This document shows, piece after piece, positions 23,493-35,136 of a stretch of DNA of 64,000 nt. This DNA comes from Charina bottae (Eukaryota > Chordata > Lepidosauria > Squamata > Charinaidae), in assembly GCA_023362775.1 (NCBI GenBank), contig JALMGJ010000029.1:1702001-1766000 (forward strand), in the 5' to 3' direction. Position 1 is the first letter of the stretch. Each line of letters begins with the position of its first letter. The notes beneath the pieces are model-generated. The model saw nothing but the letters and a program-made list of their open reading frames with translations. It was not told where the DNA came from and searched no databases. The translations under genes and the position numbers were made by a program.

Positions 23493-24739
23493 AACAACAA
23501 GGCTCAGAGAGCACCATGGACTCCACGGATACCATAGTCTCAAAAGGTATCAAAAGCCGCTGAGGGGTCAAGAAGAGCAAGGATGGATGCACTGCTCCCA
23601 TCCCGCTCCCACTAGAGATCATCCAAAAGTGTGACCAATGCTGTTTCCATCCCACGTCCGGGCCTGAAACCCGACTGAAAAGGGTCCAGATAATCCATTT
23701 CATCCAGGATCCTTTGGAGCTGAAACTCTACCACTTTCTCAACCACCTTCCCTAAAAAGGGGAGGTGGGAGACTGGATGAAAATTGTCCAGCACAGTGGG
23801 ATCCAATGACGGTTTCTTGAGGAGTGGTGCACCAGCGCCTCTTTAAAGGTTGTCGGAAACACTCCCTCCCTCAAGGATGAGTTCACCATCCCACATGTCA
23901 CCTCCCGAGCTGCCTTCACCAGCCAGGAGGTGCATGGATCTAATTGGCAGGTTGAATGTGGCATTCACAGTCCAGAGGACCCTGCCTACTTCCTCGGGCC
24001 CAACAGGATCAAACTGTTCCCAGATAACCGGGTAAGTACATTCCTCAGGCATCTCCACAGGCCATGCCCCACACTTGTCTTCCTCCACCAGCGCTCTAGA
24101 CGTCTCTTAATCCTCTTCAGAATGCTCAACTCCTCCGTAAACCACGGGGAGTGTCAGGTTCGACGGGACAAGAGAGGTTGCATGGGCGCAATCCTGTCCA
24201 AGGCCCCAGCCGCCTCCCTATTCCAGGTGGTAGCCAGGGCCTCCGCTGGACCGTGCAGCAGATCCTCGGGTATAGCCTCTACCTCCCTTTGGAACCCCAT
24301 CGGATCCATTAGTCGCCAGGGGCGGACCAATCAAATGGGTCCTGTCTCCCTGCAGAGTGGGGCAGCATAAGAGAATCTCAAGGCCACCAGGGCATGATCT
24401 GACCATGACAAAGGGGACAGATTTAACTCTCTCTTCAGATCACATTGCCACTGCTCCAACAAGAAAACCAAGTCTGGAGTGAGGCCACTGTCCCGAGTCG
24501 GGTCCCGAATAACCTGGGACAGGCCCATGGTGGCCATGTACTCCCGAGCCGCCTCTAAGACTCGCCCCAGGGATGGCAGGTTGAAGTCCCTCAGAACCAT
24601 AAGCCTGGGGAACTCAACCGCCAACCCCGAGACAGCCTCCAGCAGCTCAGGCAGGGAGGTTGCTACACAGCAGGGAGGCTGGTACAGCAGTAACACTCCC
24701 AACTGGAGGCTGGTACGATAGCAACAATCCTAACTGCTC

Positions 24740-25620
24740 AATCCCAAATTGAGCAATACCAATTTTAAAGATTAATATACAATCAAAACCAGAGACATTT
24801 CTTTTGGGTCTGATGGACAAACAATTGGAAAAAACCATATGTAGGCTGACCATACGTCCCGTTTTGAACGGGACAGTCCCGTTTTTCAAACAATTCTTGA
24901 CCGTCCCATCTTTTAAAGAAAAAAAGCCAATTTGTCCTGTTTTTGAAAGTTGTTGCGTGCACGCACCCCCGCGTGCCCCCACACGTGTGTGCGCATGCCC
25001 CAGCCCCCACACACCCCACCCCTGCGCGCACACACGCCCCCCGTGTGCACATGCCCCCCGCCACGCCCCCCCCGCACGCACACCCTGCCCCCGTGCGCCC
25101 GTTTTTCCCTCAAGGAAATCTGGTCAGCCTAATCATATGGAACTTTGTTTTTATATATGATAACTGCAGCAAGACTTTTATATGCTCAAAGACTTGATAT
25201 TACCTACAATGGAAGAGTGGACAGTAAAGTTGATGGAATTGGCTGAGATGGCAAAATTGACAGCTTTGATTAGAGAAAAGTCATTGACTAATTTTATGGT
25301 GAATTGTAAGCCCCCTTTGGAATTTTTTATGATATATGGATTTGATGATTAATAATATTAGTTGACATTTAAAAAGTGGATGTTATGTTGTAACCTTAGA
25401 GTAAGAGTTTAATGTAAGTTTTACTTATATCTGGTGTAAAAGGAGTCAGGAGTTATTCCTATTCCTATTATTTCTATTTCTATTATTTCTATTACTTCTA
25501 TTTCTATTCTTTTTCTTTTTTCCTGCATTTCTTTCTCTCTTTCTTTATTAGTTTCTGATAGATTTTATCTCTTTGTTTTAAAATTTAATAATGTTATTGT
25601 AAAAGAAAAAAGAAAAAAAG
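24740..25620 (+). mobile_element. L1 LINE 3' end, interrupted by a hAT MITE
   Basis: The C-terminal region of L1 ORF2 lies on the + strand in two pieces: PETFLLGLMDKQLEKTICR before 24834 and, after the inserted MITE, a TAARLLYAQ-like block, then VKLMELAEMAKLTALIREK near 25228-25284. The 3' UTR is T-rich with (CTATT)n-like repeats at about 25455-25510 and ends in an A-rich tail near 25620. Frameshifts are present. It resembles the L1 at 17.0 kb. No clear target duplication was found. Confidence 0.8.
24842..25131. mobile_element. hAT-type MITE inside L1
   Basis: A 290-bp element with terminal inverted repeats TAGGCTGACCA at the left and TGGTCAGCCTA at the right. The 8-bp duplications ACCATATG (24834-24841) and ATCATATG (25132-25139) differ at one position. 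The subterminal sequence is rich in GTCCCGTTTT. The interior is a C- and CpG-rich, GCACACGC-like low-complexity block. There is no transposase. The L1 reading frame resumes after it, so it inserted after the L1. Confidence 0.85.
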
Positions 25621-25674
25621 AACATCCACATATATGCAGTTACTACCTACCAGCGGTGACATTTTGGGCACTCA

Positions 25675-26256
25675 GCAGAGGTCCTGTCTTGTCTTGGCTA
25701 TCACTCGTAGCCGAGTAAGATTGTCCTCCAGGGGTAAAATTTTAACAGTGGATCCGTAAGTGGCTGTAAAGGCCAATTCTGGATCTGCACAACCTCCCAC
25801 AATGAGAGCATAGGTTTCCGGGTGGGAGACGGTCATGATGAGGGTTTGCTTGACGTGCCTTCCTTTTAGCTCTTTTCTCCCTTTCGCCCTGTACTCGTGC
25901 TTCTTCAAAGTCCATAGCGCCATTAATAAAGGCTGACCTCCAATTGAAACGCTCATGAGTTAGGGCTTCCCAGTTCTCAATGCTGATATTACATTTTTTA
26001 AAATTAGCTTTGAGAGTATCTTTGAATCTCTTTTGCTGTCCACCAATATTCCGTTTTCCATTCTTAAGTTGGGAGTAAAGTAGCTGCTTTGGAAGACGAT
26101 GGTCAGGCATTCGAACAACATGGCCGGTCCAGCGAAGTTGATGTTGGATGATCATTGTTTCAGTGCTGGTGGTTTTCGCTTCTTCTAATACGCTAACATT
26201 AGTCCGCCTATCTTCCCAAGTAATTTGCAGAATTTTTCGGAGGCAGCGTTGTAATT
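25675..26256 (-). mobile_element. APE-type LINE, 3' fragment (same family as 36.3-40.2 kb)
   Basis: A 5'-truncated minus-strand copy. Its open frame (26155-25742) encodes the C-terminal domain: QLRWTGHVVRMPDHRLPKQL, then LTHERFNWRSAFINGAMDF, ending in a C2H2-like finger CSHCGRLCRSRIGLYSHLRIH. The bases from 26256 down to 26156 continue the same ORF after a break. It is close to the 36.3-kb copy over its whole length. Truncation occurs near 26256. Confidence 0.88.
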
Positions 26257-26600
26257 AAGAACAAGTTGCCAAACCATAGTCCATCAATTGTACTCTGAAT
26301 TCATGTTTTATGCAAATACACATCACCTTCAGTTTTAACTTCACTTCCACATATCTAGCTAAGTATTAAACATGTGGAAATAATTTCACATGTTTGTTCT
26401 GGTCTAAAAATACCCTTGCAGGTATAAATTGCTTTGCTTCAATTTATCCTATGTATACTGCATGCATACAGGACATTTTATGCTGCACATGTTGCATATA
26501 CTGTATGTATTTTGATTTTTTTATTTATAGTTATATTGATGTTTTTAACTGTTTGCTGCCCAAAATCACCTCAGTGAGATGAGCATCAATATAAATTGAG

Positions 26601-26632
26601 ATGACGATGATGATGATGATGATGATGATTCT
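26601..26632. repeat. (GAT)n microsatellite
   Basis: About ten GAT units; no element body attached. The 340 bases before it (26257-26600) hold no recognisable gene. Confidence 0.85.
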
Positions 26633-26789
26633 AAAAAAATAGTAGCCCTCTGGAATCAAGGCTGACTATATACAGATTTTATTTCCAGAAAGCTTCCCAA
26701 ATGCATCATCTCAAATGCAGTTGAGGCATTTTACCTTTAATCCACTGCCAAATCTTCAACCTCTTTTTAGTGGGTTCTCCTATTCATAT

Positions 26790-27561
26790 GTTGTTGTTGT
26801 TGTTGTTGTTCAGTCATTTAGTCATGTCCGACTCTTCGTGACCTCATGGACCATAGCACGCCAGGCCTTCCTGTCCTCCACTGTCTCCCGGAGTTTACTC
26901 AAATTCATGTTCGTTACATCGGTGATGCTATCTAACCATCTCATCCTCTGCCATCCCCTTCTCCTTTTGCCTTCAGTCTTTCCCAGCATCAGGGTCTTTT
27001 CCAGTGAGTCCTCTCTTCGCATTAGGTAGCCAGAGTATTTGAGCTTCAGCATCTGTCGTTCCAATGAGCAGTCAGGGTTGATTTCCTTTAGGATTGACTG
27101 ATTTGACCTCCTTGCAGTCCAAGGGACTCTCAAGAGTCTTCTCCAGCACCACAGTTCGAAAGCATAAATTCTTCGGCGCTCAGCCTTCCTTATGGCCCAA
27201 CTCTCACAGCCGTACATTACTACTGGAAAAACCATAGCTTTAACTATACGGACCTTTGTCAGCAAGGTGATGTCTCTGCTTTTTAATATGCTGTCTAGGT
27301 TTGCCATAGCTTTCCTCCCAAGGAGCAAGCGTCTTTTAATTTCATGGCTGCAGTCACCGTCTGTGGTGATCTTGGAGCCCAAGAAAATAAAATCTGTCAC
27401 TGCTTCCATTTCTTCCCCTTCTATTTGCCAGGAAGTGATGGGACCAGATGCCATGATCTGAGTTTTTTTAATGTTGAGTTTCAAGCCAGCTTTTGCAGTC
27501 TCCTCTTTCACCCTCATCAAGAGGCTCTTTAGTTCCTCTTCACTTTCTGCCATTAGGGTGG
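26790..27561 (-). mobile_element. RTE-BovB LINE, 5'-truncated, 9-bp TSD
   Basis: A minus-strand BovB copy flanked by TATTCATAT (26781-26789 and 27562-27570). The 248-codon frame (27568-26822) is open throughout. It starts right after the RT YADD box (TTLMAESEEELKSLLMRVKE). It then passes KLNIKKTQIMASGP, FIFLGSKITTDGDCSHEIK, MYGCESWAIRKAERRR, and ends EVTKSRT. The 3' terminus is (GTT)n in this orientation. The RT active site and endonuclease are lost, so it is dead on arrival, although the remaining frame shows no damage. Confidence 0.95.
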
Positions 27562-27679
27562 TATTCATATTTACTTAAGTATTAATCTGAATAAGTGAGT
27601 GGAGAATTGATCCCAAATCTCCAGTATACAGTAATAATTTAAATACTAGAATAGCAGAATATGATAGAATTTGAATGGC

Positions 27680-27830
27680 AACAGCTAGATGACTTTGGCT
27701 TAACTCAAAGAAATAGTGTCAGAGCTGATTAGTATTTGGATAGGATATGACCAAGAAATCTCAGGGATGTAGGCTTGATTTAGAAGTAAAAAAAATACCA
27801 GAAGAAGACACTTATTATCTTTACTAATGA
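27680..27830 (+). mobile_element. Probable 5S-derived SINE, diverged
   Basis: GAGCTGATTAGTATTTGGAT aligns with the 5S box C region and is followed by a CTCAGGGATGTAGGC-like block and an A-rich stretch. It is more eroded than the copy at 6.7 kb. Confidence 0.5.
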
Positions 27831-28483
27831 GACCTGAGTGTGTCTGTGAAGTCAAACAGACATTAATTCTGCTGTATTAGACTCTAACCATCCATTTTGG
27901 CCACATGGTGAAGCTGTGACCAGATAACCATGCAAGAGATCTCTAGGGTTATGTTTTAAATTGGATTTGTAGTCCATCCCATTTCAAGGATATGACATTG
28001 GTAACAATATATCTTCCAGGTATCTTCCCAATCCAAGATACCTGATCAGTAATATCTAAAAGAATTGTCAAGAACTATTCAATACAAAGATGGATATTTA
28101 ATATTTTAATTTTGGGTGATAGAAAGATCACCTCCTCTTGAGTGATGACTACATGATCTACCAACATTCAGTGTGAAATGTTAATTAAAATCAAAACTTT
28201 TTTATTTTTTTGTAATTATATTGGCTTCTTTTCCTTTGGAATTCCATTTTTACTTTTATTCATTCATTTCTATTGCAGGCAATGCCTATTCTTTAAATAA
28301 TGGTGGTGTGAAATATTAGCCATGAATTTGCTGCTCAGAATTGTTACTGATCCTTCAACTGGTTGATAGGAGAATACCATTTTGAAGTGTGTTGGATTTT
28401 TAAAAATATTTATATTTATAACTTTAGCAGATGTTTTCTTGGATTTTCTCTTTTAATTTAGCAGTCTGAAGTTTTAATTGTTT
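27831..28483. other. No gene seen
   Basis: AT-rich unique sequence without recognisable features. Confidence 0.45.

Positions 28484-28558
<75 letters not shown>
28484..28558. repeat. (CTTT)n microsatellite
   Basis: About eighteen uninterrupted CTTT units. Confidence 0.95.
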
Positions 28559-30330
28559 CCCTTTCTTCTTCCCCCTCTGGTCAGGTATATAAAAGGGAAA
28601 TCCTTGTAAAGAAATGTTTGTTTTACTGTTTAAAGCTTGGAAAGAGCCCTTAGCCCAGGCTGATTCCTTCCTGAAGAGCTGTAATTATTCATGGAAAAGA
28701 GAGTCTTTGTCATTAATAGGCTTCTGGGTGCTTCTTGAAATAGTCTTTTATTATTCCTTTCTATATAATTTTCTACTGATGAGGCTTAAAAAAACCTCTG
28801 TTGTTGAGTGATAAAAAGGTAATTGTCCTTCCTGGAGTGCTCTGATGCTGTTATGCTCATATGTTTTAAAGGCAGGTATAGGAAAGATGTTATTGATGGC
28901 ATTGCCATGACAACAGTCCTTTAGGATAAACATCGTGGCATTGTTATTCCAGACCCACAAATGTGAAGGGTGGAGGGCAAAGGAGATTTATTTTAAGCAC
29001 AGATTGTGCCCCTTTAAAATGCACTCCTGAACTTTGCTTTTCTGAAGATTTACAGACCGGTTTCAGGCAGAAAGAATTTTAGCATATTTTACCTTTTGTA
29101 GACAACACTTCGTGGTATCAAGTGGAAATCCCTGGGGGACCGGGAGAATCCATTGGTTTAAAGGGACACATTATGGTTGGGGAATATAAACATTTTCTTT
29201 GTTAAAAGCCCAAAAAGATACTTGAAAGATTGTAGAGAAGCAATGACTATGACAACATTAGATCACCAGTTTTGAGTCAAAACAGACAGGCAGGCAATAT
29301 TTCCTACAATTGTACAATTAGGAATTTAACCTAGGTTAGAACTGGATGAAAGTTTAGAACTGAAATTGTGGGATTTCACTTCTCTGAAAACTTGAACAGA
29401 ACACTAATAATCTCTGTCTTCACTTAATGTACAGGCATCTTCCATAATAAACACCTATTGCATGTCAAGTAAGTTACATCTTTTTAACTGGAACAACTTA
29501 CATACCAATCTTTTTTCATTCATACATGTATGTCTGTACTTTTTTAGGTAAAAGGAATTCTTCATGTAGCAAAAGCTTGTGAGACTGGAACATGGAATGT
29601 GAGAAAAGTGTTTAGTGTTTAGCAATATTTTATTTGGTTATAAAATGTGTATGTTTAAGCACAGTAAAATACCTTTTCCCCCACAACAACCACCTTGTGA
29701 GGTAGACTCAAGGCGTTTGATCAGTTATTATGGCCTTGTTTGATAAATTCGACATCTTCAAATAGGTTCTGGATTCATTACCATCCTTAAACAATTATAT
29801 GGTAAATTCTTTGGAACAATTCAACAGACTTTCTGGAATTCTGAGTTATGTGCCATCACCAGGGACACAAAATGGAGATGGTCTTTATTTTCTCTGTCAG
29901 TTTGGATTTGCCATTGACTCTCTGGCTCAAGATACTGGATGCAACTATCTTATCAGAGGCCTTTTAATTAATAACACCCAGCCTTTATGCAGATTATAAT
30001 TGTTCGAACATTAGTAGATCCCATTGTTGCTACTGCAGCTGTACAAGAAGGGCTGGCAAAATATGAGATAGTGGGTGGCAGGTTTAAAAATACTTAACAT
30101 CTGATTGCCATGTACCAGATTCCACCTGAAATCCCAAAGCAACTTTTAAAGTTGCTTGGTACCCCTAAAATCTCTGAAAGACTCCAATATTTGGAGTTTT
30201 CATTTTTTTAAAATTGTCTGTGCTTGGTAAGTTGAATTTTGTTCCAGTTAATAAAGTCTATTACCAAAAAAAAAATCTGAAATGGGATAGCATTAAGTTG
30301 TCATGGTTTAGGCGAATTGACACTTCTAAG
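28559..30330. other. No gene seen
   Basis: Unique sequence, fairly free of repeats. Two open frames (28614-28811 and 29799-29999) are short and show no domain. A perfect 10-bp-arm palindrome AAGCAACTTT...AAAGTTGCTT lies near 30138-30158. Confidence 0.45.
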
Positions 30331-30334
30331 TCTC

Positions 30335-30376
30335 CCTGCCAAGTTCAGCACTTTAACTGCTACCCCACGCTGGTGA
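30335..30376 (-). mobile_element. SINE head fragment
   Basis: The reverse strand reads CCAGCGTGGGGTAGCAGTTA, the tRNA-like SINE head. It is only about 40 bp. Confidence 0.4.
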
Positions 30377-30549
30377 TCCATAGAAAACCTGGAATGGCTG
30401 GGGGTGGGGGAGGTGTTCTCTATTGGCCATTTGCTTGAAATATGGCCATAACTCGATTCAGACAATACTTTTCTATGCCCCGAAATATAGTCTGAAGGGA
30501 TGGAAATTTGTGGGTTTTCTTCTTATTTTTTGAATTGCATGATCCTAAG

Positions 30550-30990
30550 TTGGAGAGCCAATGTGGTTAAGGCATTGAACCAGGCGTGGGGAAACCAGGT
30601 TAAGTCCCCCTCAGCCAGAAAACCTTCCTGGGGAACTCTGGGCCAGTCATTCTCTCTCTGTCACTCTTTCTCTCAACCTAACCTACTTCACAGGGTTGTT
30701 GTTGTGGGGAAAAATACATGGGGCGGGGCTCTCCTAAGGACCTCCCACTTTGATGTGTCATCCGGGCTCCATAGTGTCAATGAGCCTGAAAGCAAAGTCA
30801 GTGGGAGCAAGACTTTTGGTAGGGTCACCATTCCTGGTTAAGGAAGGCATAAATCTAAGAGTAGAGCAGGTGGGGCTCTGCATGTCAGCCCTCCAAGGAG
30901 AAATAACTCCAGGATCAATCACGGAAAAAAGCAAGGGCAAGTCACTTCTGTATCATGGCAAAGAAAATTATATGACATTGCCAAACTTTC
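30550..30990 (+). mobile_element. tRNA-derived SINE sequence, possibly two pieces
   Basis: The head GGAGAGCCAATGTGGTTAAG and the block CTGGGCCAGTCATTCTC mark a SINE ending at about 30725 (CACAGGGTTGTTGTTGTGGGG). A second SINE-like 3' segment lies at 30930-30990 (AGGGCAAGTCACTTCTG...GGCAAAGAAAATTA). The stretch between is not recognised. Confidence 0.65.
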
Positions 30991-31155
30991 CAGCAAGTTT
31001 GGATGTCAAATTATGACATACTGCAAGTTGGAAGAGGCTTGTTTGTTTATTTATTTAGCTACTTATTTACTAGCAGGAGTATAGGCAGGGTTAATCAAAA
31101 AAAGTCAAGATAGCAACCATGGTAGTGCAATCAAAGTCCCGCCTATTTTTATGTG

Positions 31156-31176
31156 CATTGCAGCATTGCACATAAC

Positions 31177-31222
<46 letters not shown>

Positions 31223-31246
31223 TCCACATTGCAGCATTGCACATAA
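31156..31246. repeat. (AAT)n insertion flanked by a 20-bp direct repeat
   Basis: CATTGCAGCATTGCACATAA occurs at 31156-31175 and again at 31227-31246. Between them are 51 bases that are almost entirely AAT units. The layout is that of a LINE-style target-site duplication around an insert made only of tail. Confidence 0.75.
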
Positions 31247-31336
31247 AAATTGTGATAACAATACTACAGTAATCCAACAAAGCAGAAAATCACACAGCAA
31301 CAAGCATTCTCCTGCAAGAAGGACCCATCCCATACT

Positions 31337-32990
31337 TCAGATGTCAAAGGCTTGCTGAAACTGCCCAGTCTTAATAGTCTTAATGGCCCAAAGAGTAAGG
31401 GACAATCTGATCTCTGGAGTATTCCAGAGAAGAGGGGCAGGGAGAGACAAGCCCCATTCCCAAGGCCCCTGTAGATGACACTCCATAAGGGCAGGACCCT
31501 GGAATGTCAGTCTCTTAGTTCTTACTGGGTGGGCAAAGGCCACTGGGAGAAGGTGGTCCTGAAGATAGCCAGGACCTTTAAAGATATTTAAAGGTGACCA
31601 CCAGCCCCTCGAATTCCACCTAGATGCCAACTGGTTACCAGCATATGTATGCGGACATCCTTCAGATGGGGAGGAAATGGAGCCAGAAGCATTAAGTGGC
31701 AGCAGTCCTTGATGGAGATTCCTGCAGTACTGGAGCCAGTAACCCCATTCTGACAGTCTCAACTAGTTCACAGGCCTCCTTTCCTGCACCCTCAGACAGT
31801 AACTCAGACTAGAAGGTCAGGCACCTAGTCCTAGGCTTGGTGAAGATCCAGGACCAAAGAGTTGAACTTCACAGATCTGAGGTGAAGCTGGTCAAGAGGC
31901 ATATAAGCACTAAAAGGAGAGCAGACTCTGAAGCTACTGTTCAATTAGTCTTAGCTATGTATTGGATGAAGCTCGTGTATCTTATTTATGGCACTCCCTC
32001 CCTCTGGACAAAGCTGAGAACAATTTATCAAAAACTCAGCTCTTGCCTGTGAATATCCTGTGTTGCCATGTTTTGGACCTTGGATTTCCTCTGACCTCAC
32101 CTCTTACTTCTCCTTTGAATTCATTGCCTGATTGATAGCTTGCTTGATCCCTGCTTGCCTGTTTGACCACAAGTACAGTCTGTCCTCACAGATACTGCAA
32201 AAGGAATTTTTTACTCCAGCTATTTGCAATACTCCACCCTGTGCCAGATTTATAGCCTGCTAATTGGCTTCCTCGGACCAGACACGCCGGTACAGAAAAA
32301 TGCAGCTCTCGGAGTAGTGGCATTACATGTGTAAACTGACTAGTACCCATAACTACCCAAGCTGCTCCATTGTGGACCAACTGCATCTTCTGAATGGTCT
32401 TCAAGGGCAGCCCCAGGGCATTGCAACAGTCCAGACAAAACAGTCCAACCAAGGCATGACTTGACCATGAACAGGGCCTCTAAGGAAGGAAAAGAACTAT
32501 CTATAAAACAGTGTCTCTCACTCCCGGTTCTCAACACTGGTCCAGAAGGATACTGTGATTGATGACGTTGCAGCTGCAAAATCAAGCAGGACCAGAAGGG
32601 TTTCATTTCCTTTATTCTGACCCCAGCACAAGTCATCCACAAGAGTGATCTTAATTTTATGCTCATGCCTGAAACCAGAGTAAAAAGGATCCAGACAATC
32701 CATTTCCTCCAGAACTCCTGGCAAGTGCAGAATTACCACTTTCTCCACAAGCTTCCCCCAAAGGCTTGGCTGGAGACGGGTTTTAGGGTTGAGGACGCTG
32801 AGCTGAGCAATGGCTTCTTGAGAAGGGCATAATCATCGCCTCCTTCGAGACCATCAGGACTACCTCCTCACTCAATGTCAGCCCCATTCCTGGGAGGTGA
32901 CTAGGAAATCACCTCTCAGGAAGACTAGAATTACTCTCATTGAGATTGGCTCCAATAACAGAATCTGGCAGCCGGAATCTCTAGTTGTGC
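31337..32990 (-). mobile_element. Old L2-clade LINE, 3' half
   Basis: A diverged minus-strand L2. Recognisable blocks, in protein order, are EMDCLDPFYSGFRHEH (about 32690) and LLVLLDFAAA (about 32590). These are followed by NALGLPLKTIQKMQLVHNGA (about 32400), MPLLRELH, and PGYLQDHLLPVAFAHPV (about 31560). Many frameshifts and deletions occur, including loss of much of the RT palm. It is clearly older than the copies at 46.6 and 54.7 kb. Its upstream part may be the segment at 40205-40720. Confidence 0.75.
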
Positions 32991-34107
32991 TATGCCGCCC
33001 CCCCCCCCTTACACTCCAGTGAATCAGGGAGGCACCTGCCTGAGCCACTTGCAAATATTATCTCATTTCTTAGGGCTTAAATATTTCAGCCCCCTTTGTC
33101 CAATCCTGCATATTCCTTTCATCTTCACATGACCCAACCCTACCTATGACTCCTTGTGGAAGGACAGCGGGCCTAAGCAGGTGAAAAACTCCTGTGCTCC
33201 TTCCTCCCCCTCCCTTCTTGGCCAGCCCCTGTCGTCAGGACGACCCAGCCACCAATCAAGCAGCAGCATCCCATCAAACAGCACCGTCGGGCAGGAGGCA
33301 GGGGAGGAGGAGGAAAGACAAGATGGCCGCCAGGGAGCTCTGCAGCCACAGGCCTTGTGAGGAAGAGGCTGAATAGAGCCAAACCCAGAGTCAAAGTAAA
33401 GATTAAAATTAAAAGATAGACTGCCCTGATGAGAAGAGGCAACAGGAAAGGAGGCAGCAGCTGAGAAGACTGGGGAGAGAGAGGCATTTATTTTCTTCCC
33501 TCAGACTGGCATGAGGTAAAAAGTTCCCTCAGATGGAGCCGAGTTTTGGAAGGGAAGAGTCAAGAAGCCAGCTAGGAGCAAGCAAGGAGAAAAGACGAAG
33601 AAAAGTAAGACTTTGACAGAACAGAAATAGAAATAGGAAACTAAAAAAGATAAAAGACAGGTTGAAGTCTGTAGAAAAAGACTTGTAGCTCCATAGAGAA
33701 TGGCAATATACAGGGATTAAGACAACAGACAATAGAAGGAGAAATATAAGCAAATATATTAGAGATATAGAATTGAAAGAGATGAGACTATAGTGAAATT
33801 GGACTTTAAAAAAATATAATGTAGATAGGTCATTTTGACAGTAGTCTTTAACTTCCTTTCTTTTATTTGTAAGCTTTCCTTTTGTAACTCCCCGCCCCCA
33901 GCACTGAAGGGAGATACAAAAACCAAATAAATTTTCCAAATTTTCAGTGCTTTGTGTCTGTTGAGTCTGGGTCAGTCTGGTTTTTGGTGGTTCAAAAAAC
34001 GAAGCCATGACAATTGGTGGTAGAGGGGGGATTGCCTCAGACTCAAGGAGACCTATAAGTACTGTGAATGAAAAAGAAAAAAGAATTGGCTGCTAGCGGG
34101 AGAGAAT

Positions 34108-35136
34108 TTGCTCCATGGACGTAGATCTCACACCTTGCAGGCACTGACTAGCTTATTGGCCTCAGAAACAAGACAGAACAGAGCATATGCTAAGCAATTA
34201 GAGGTGGAAAAGACTGAGGATACTGCTGCTCCTGCTGATGCCGAGGGCACTGCTTCTCGTGTGGAAGCAGATGTCCCGCCTCAGCCTAACGTTACGTGAA
34301 AGGGAAGGTTGGAGCCATTAGAAAAAGAGTTAGATCCTGATGGTTGGGCCAATATAATTACAGATTATAATTACAGAAATGCTAAAGCAACCACAGGAAG
34401 AAAGGGCTCAGTTAATCAAGAAAGAGGAAGATAGTGGATTTGGAGGAAGGATGACCGGAAGGATCAGTTTCAATAGGGAAGGCATGAGAGGGAGGCACGT
34501 AGAGAAGAGTTTAGGGGATTGCTGGATCTAATAAAGGGAGTCCAGGCTCAGAGAGAGGTCCCTTCCTCTTCAACAGCTACTGAACAGGTAGAGTGGAGGT
34601 GGTCCCAAAGATATAAAAATATCAAAGTTAACAGGAGGAAGATATTGAAGCATTTTTTACTATGTTTGGGTGGGTTGCTACCTCTTGTAAATGGCCTGAA
34701 GATGAATGGCTAGCTTGGTTGGCCCCCAGCTTAACAGGCAGGGGCTTAAGAACTTATACCAGTCTTCCAGCTAGGGGGGTAATGGATTACTGTTACGTTT
34801 AAAATGTGATGTTATACAGATATGATGTAACTCCTTTCACATATTGACAAAGGTTTAGAAATTATACATGAATTATGAGCAAGACCAGCTGATTTGGGTA
34901 GAAAATGGCTACAGCCAGAGGGCAAGACTAAGGATGAAGTAATACAAGATGTGATACTAGAGCAATTTTTAAATGTACTTCTTACCAATGTACAGTTTTG
35001 GGTGCAAGAACACCACCTGGAAACTGGTCAAAGGGCTGTAGAATTGGTAGAGTGTTACCTAGTTGCAAAAAGGACGGAAGATAACTGGAAGTACAGAGGT
35101 AGAAAAAGAGATGAAATTTGTCCCAGGAAATTTTAA
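34108..35136 (+). pseudogene. Retroviral-like Gag with SCAN-domain-like capsid
   Basis: The frame is broken by several stops. An N-terminal part (34108-34299) is rich in Ala, Glu and Thr. The C-terminal part contains RPADLGRKWLQPEGKTKDEV, followed by DVILEQFLNVLL, VQFWVQEHHLETGQRAVELV and E. This matches the helical pattern of the SCAN dimerisation domain of vertebrate zinc-finger proteins, which is thought to descend from Gmr1-type Gypsy capsids. Here it lies between an LTR/primer-site junction and a protease motif, so it is read as retroelement Gag, not as a host SCAN gene. It cannot encode a working protein. Confidence 0.75.

Larger units (their letters stand above)
22567..23526 (+). mobile_element. 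Penelope-like element, 5'-truncated, 12-bp TSD
   Basis: A Penelope retroelement inserted in an L2. It is flanked by GGATACCATAGT at 22555-22566 and 23527-23538, and the two L2 halves continue on either side. It carries the end of the polyprotein (linker plus GIY-YIG nuclease, 22738-23454) and a terminal region with a TATA-like TTATATAAA (about 23413-23421) and a hammerhead ribozyme fold (23444-23492). The RT domain is lost by 5' truncation. Confidence 0.9.
21562..24735 (-). mobile_element. L2-clade LINE, long copy, interrupted by a Penelope element
   Basis: This minus-strand L2 runs from its 3' tail (21562) up to part of the APE endonuclease. A 960-bp Penelope insertion (22567-23526) splits it. 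Endonuclease motifs LRDFNLPSLG and LSWSDHALVAL lie at about 24600 and 24400. The RT segments FRPGRGMETALV (near 23660) and VLRWFTSFLQGRSQSV (about 22500) are followed by GVPHGLVLSPLLFNI, and YADD is at 22317-22328. The C-terminal LHGMGPGYLRDRL block lies near 22000. Frameshifts break it into several frames, so no protein can be made. The 5' end is truncated near 24735. Confidence 0.88.

Noticed and set aside
34108..35136. A host SCAN-domain zinc-finger gene
   Set aside because: Several stops, no zinc-finger array, and an LTR/primer-site junction and protease motif around it point to retroelement Gag.
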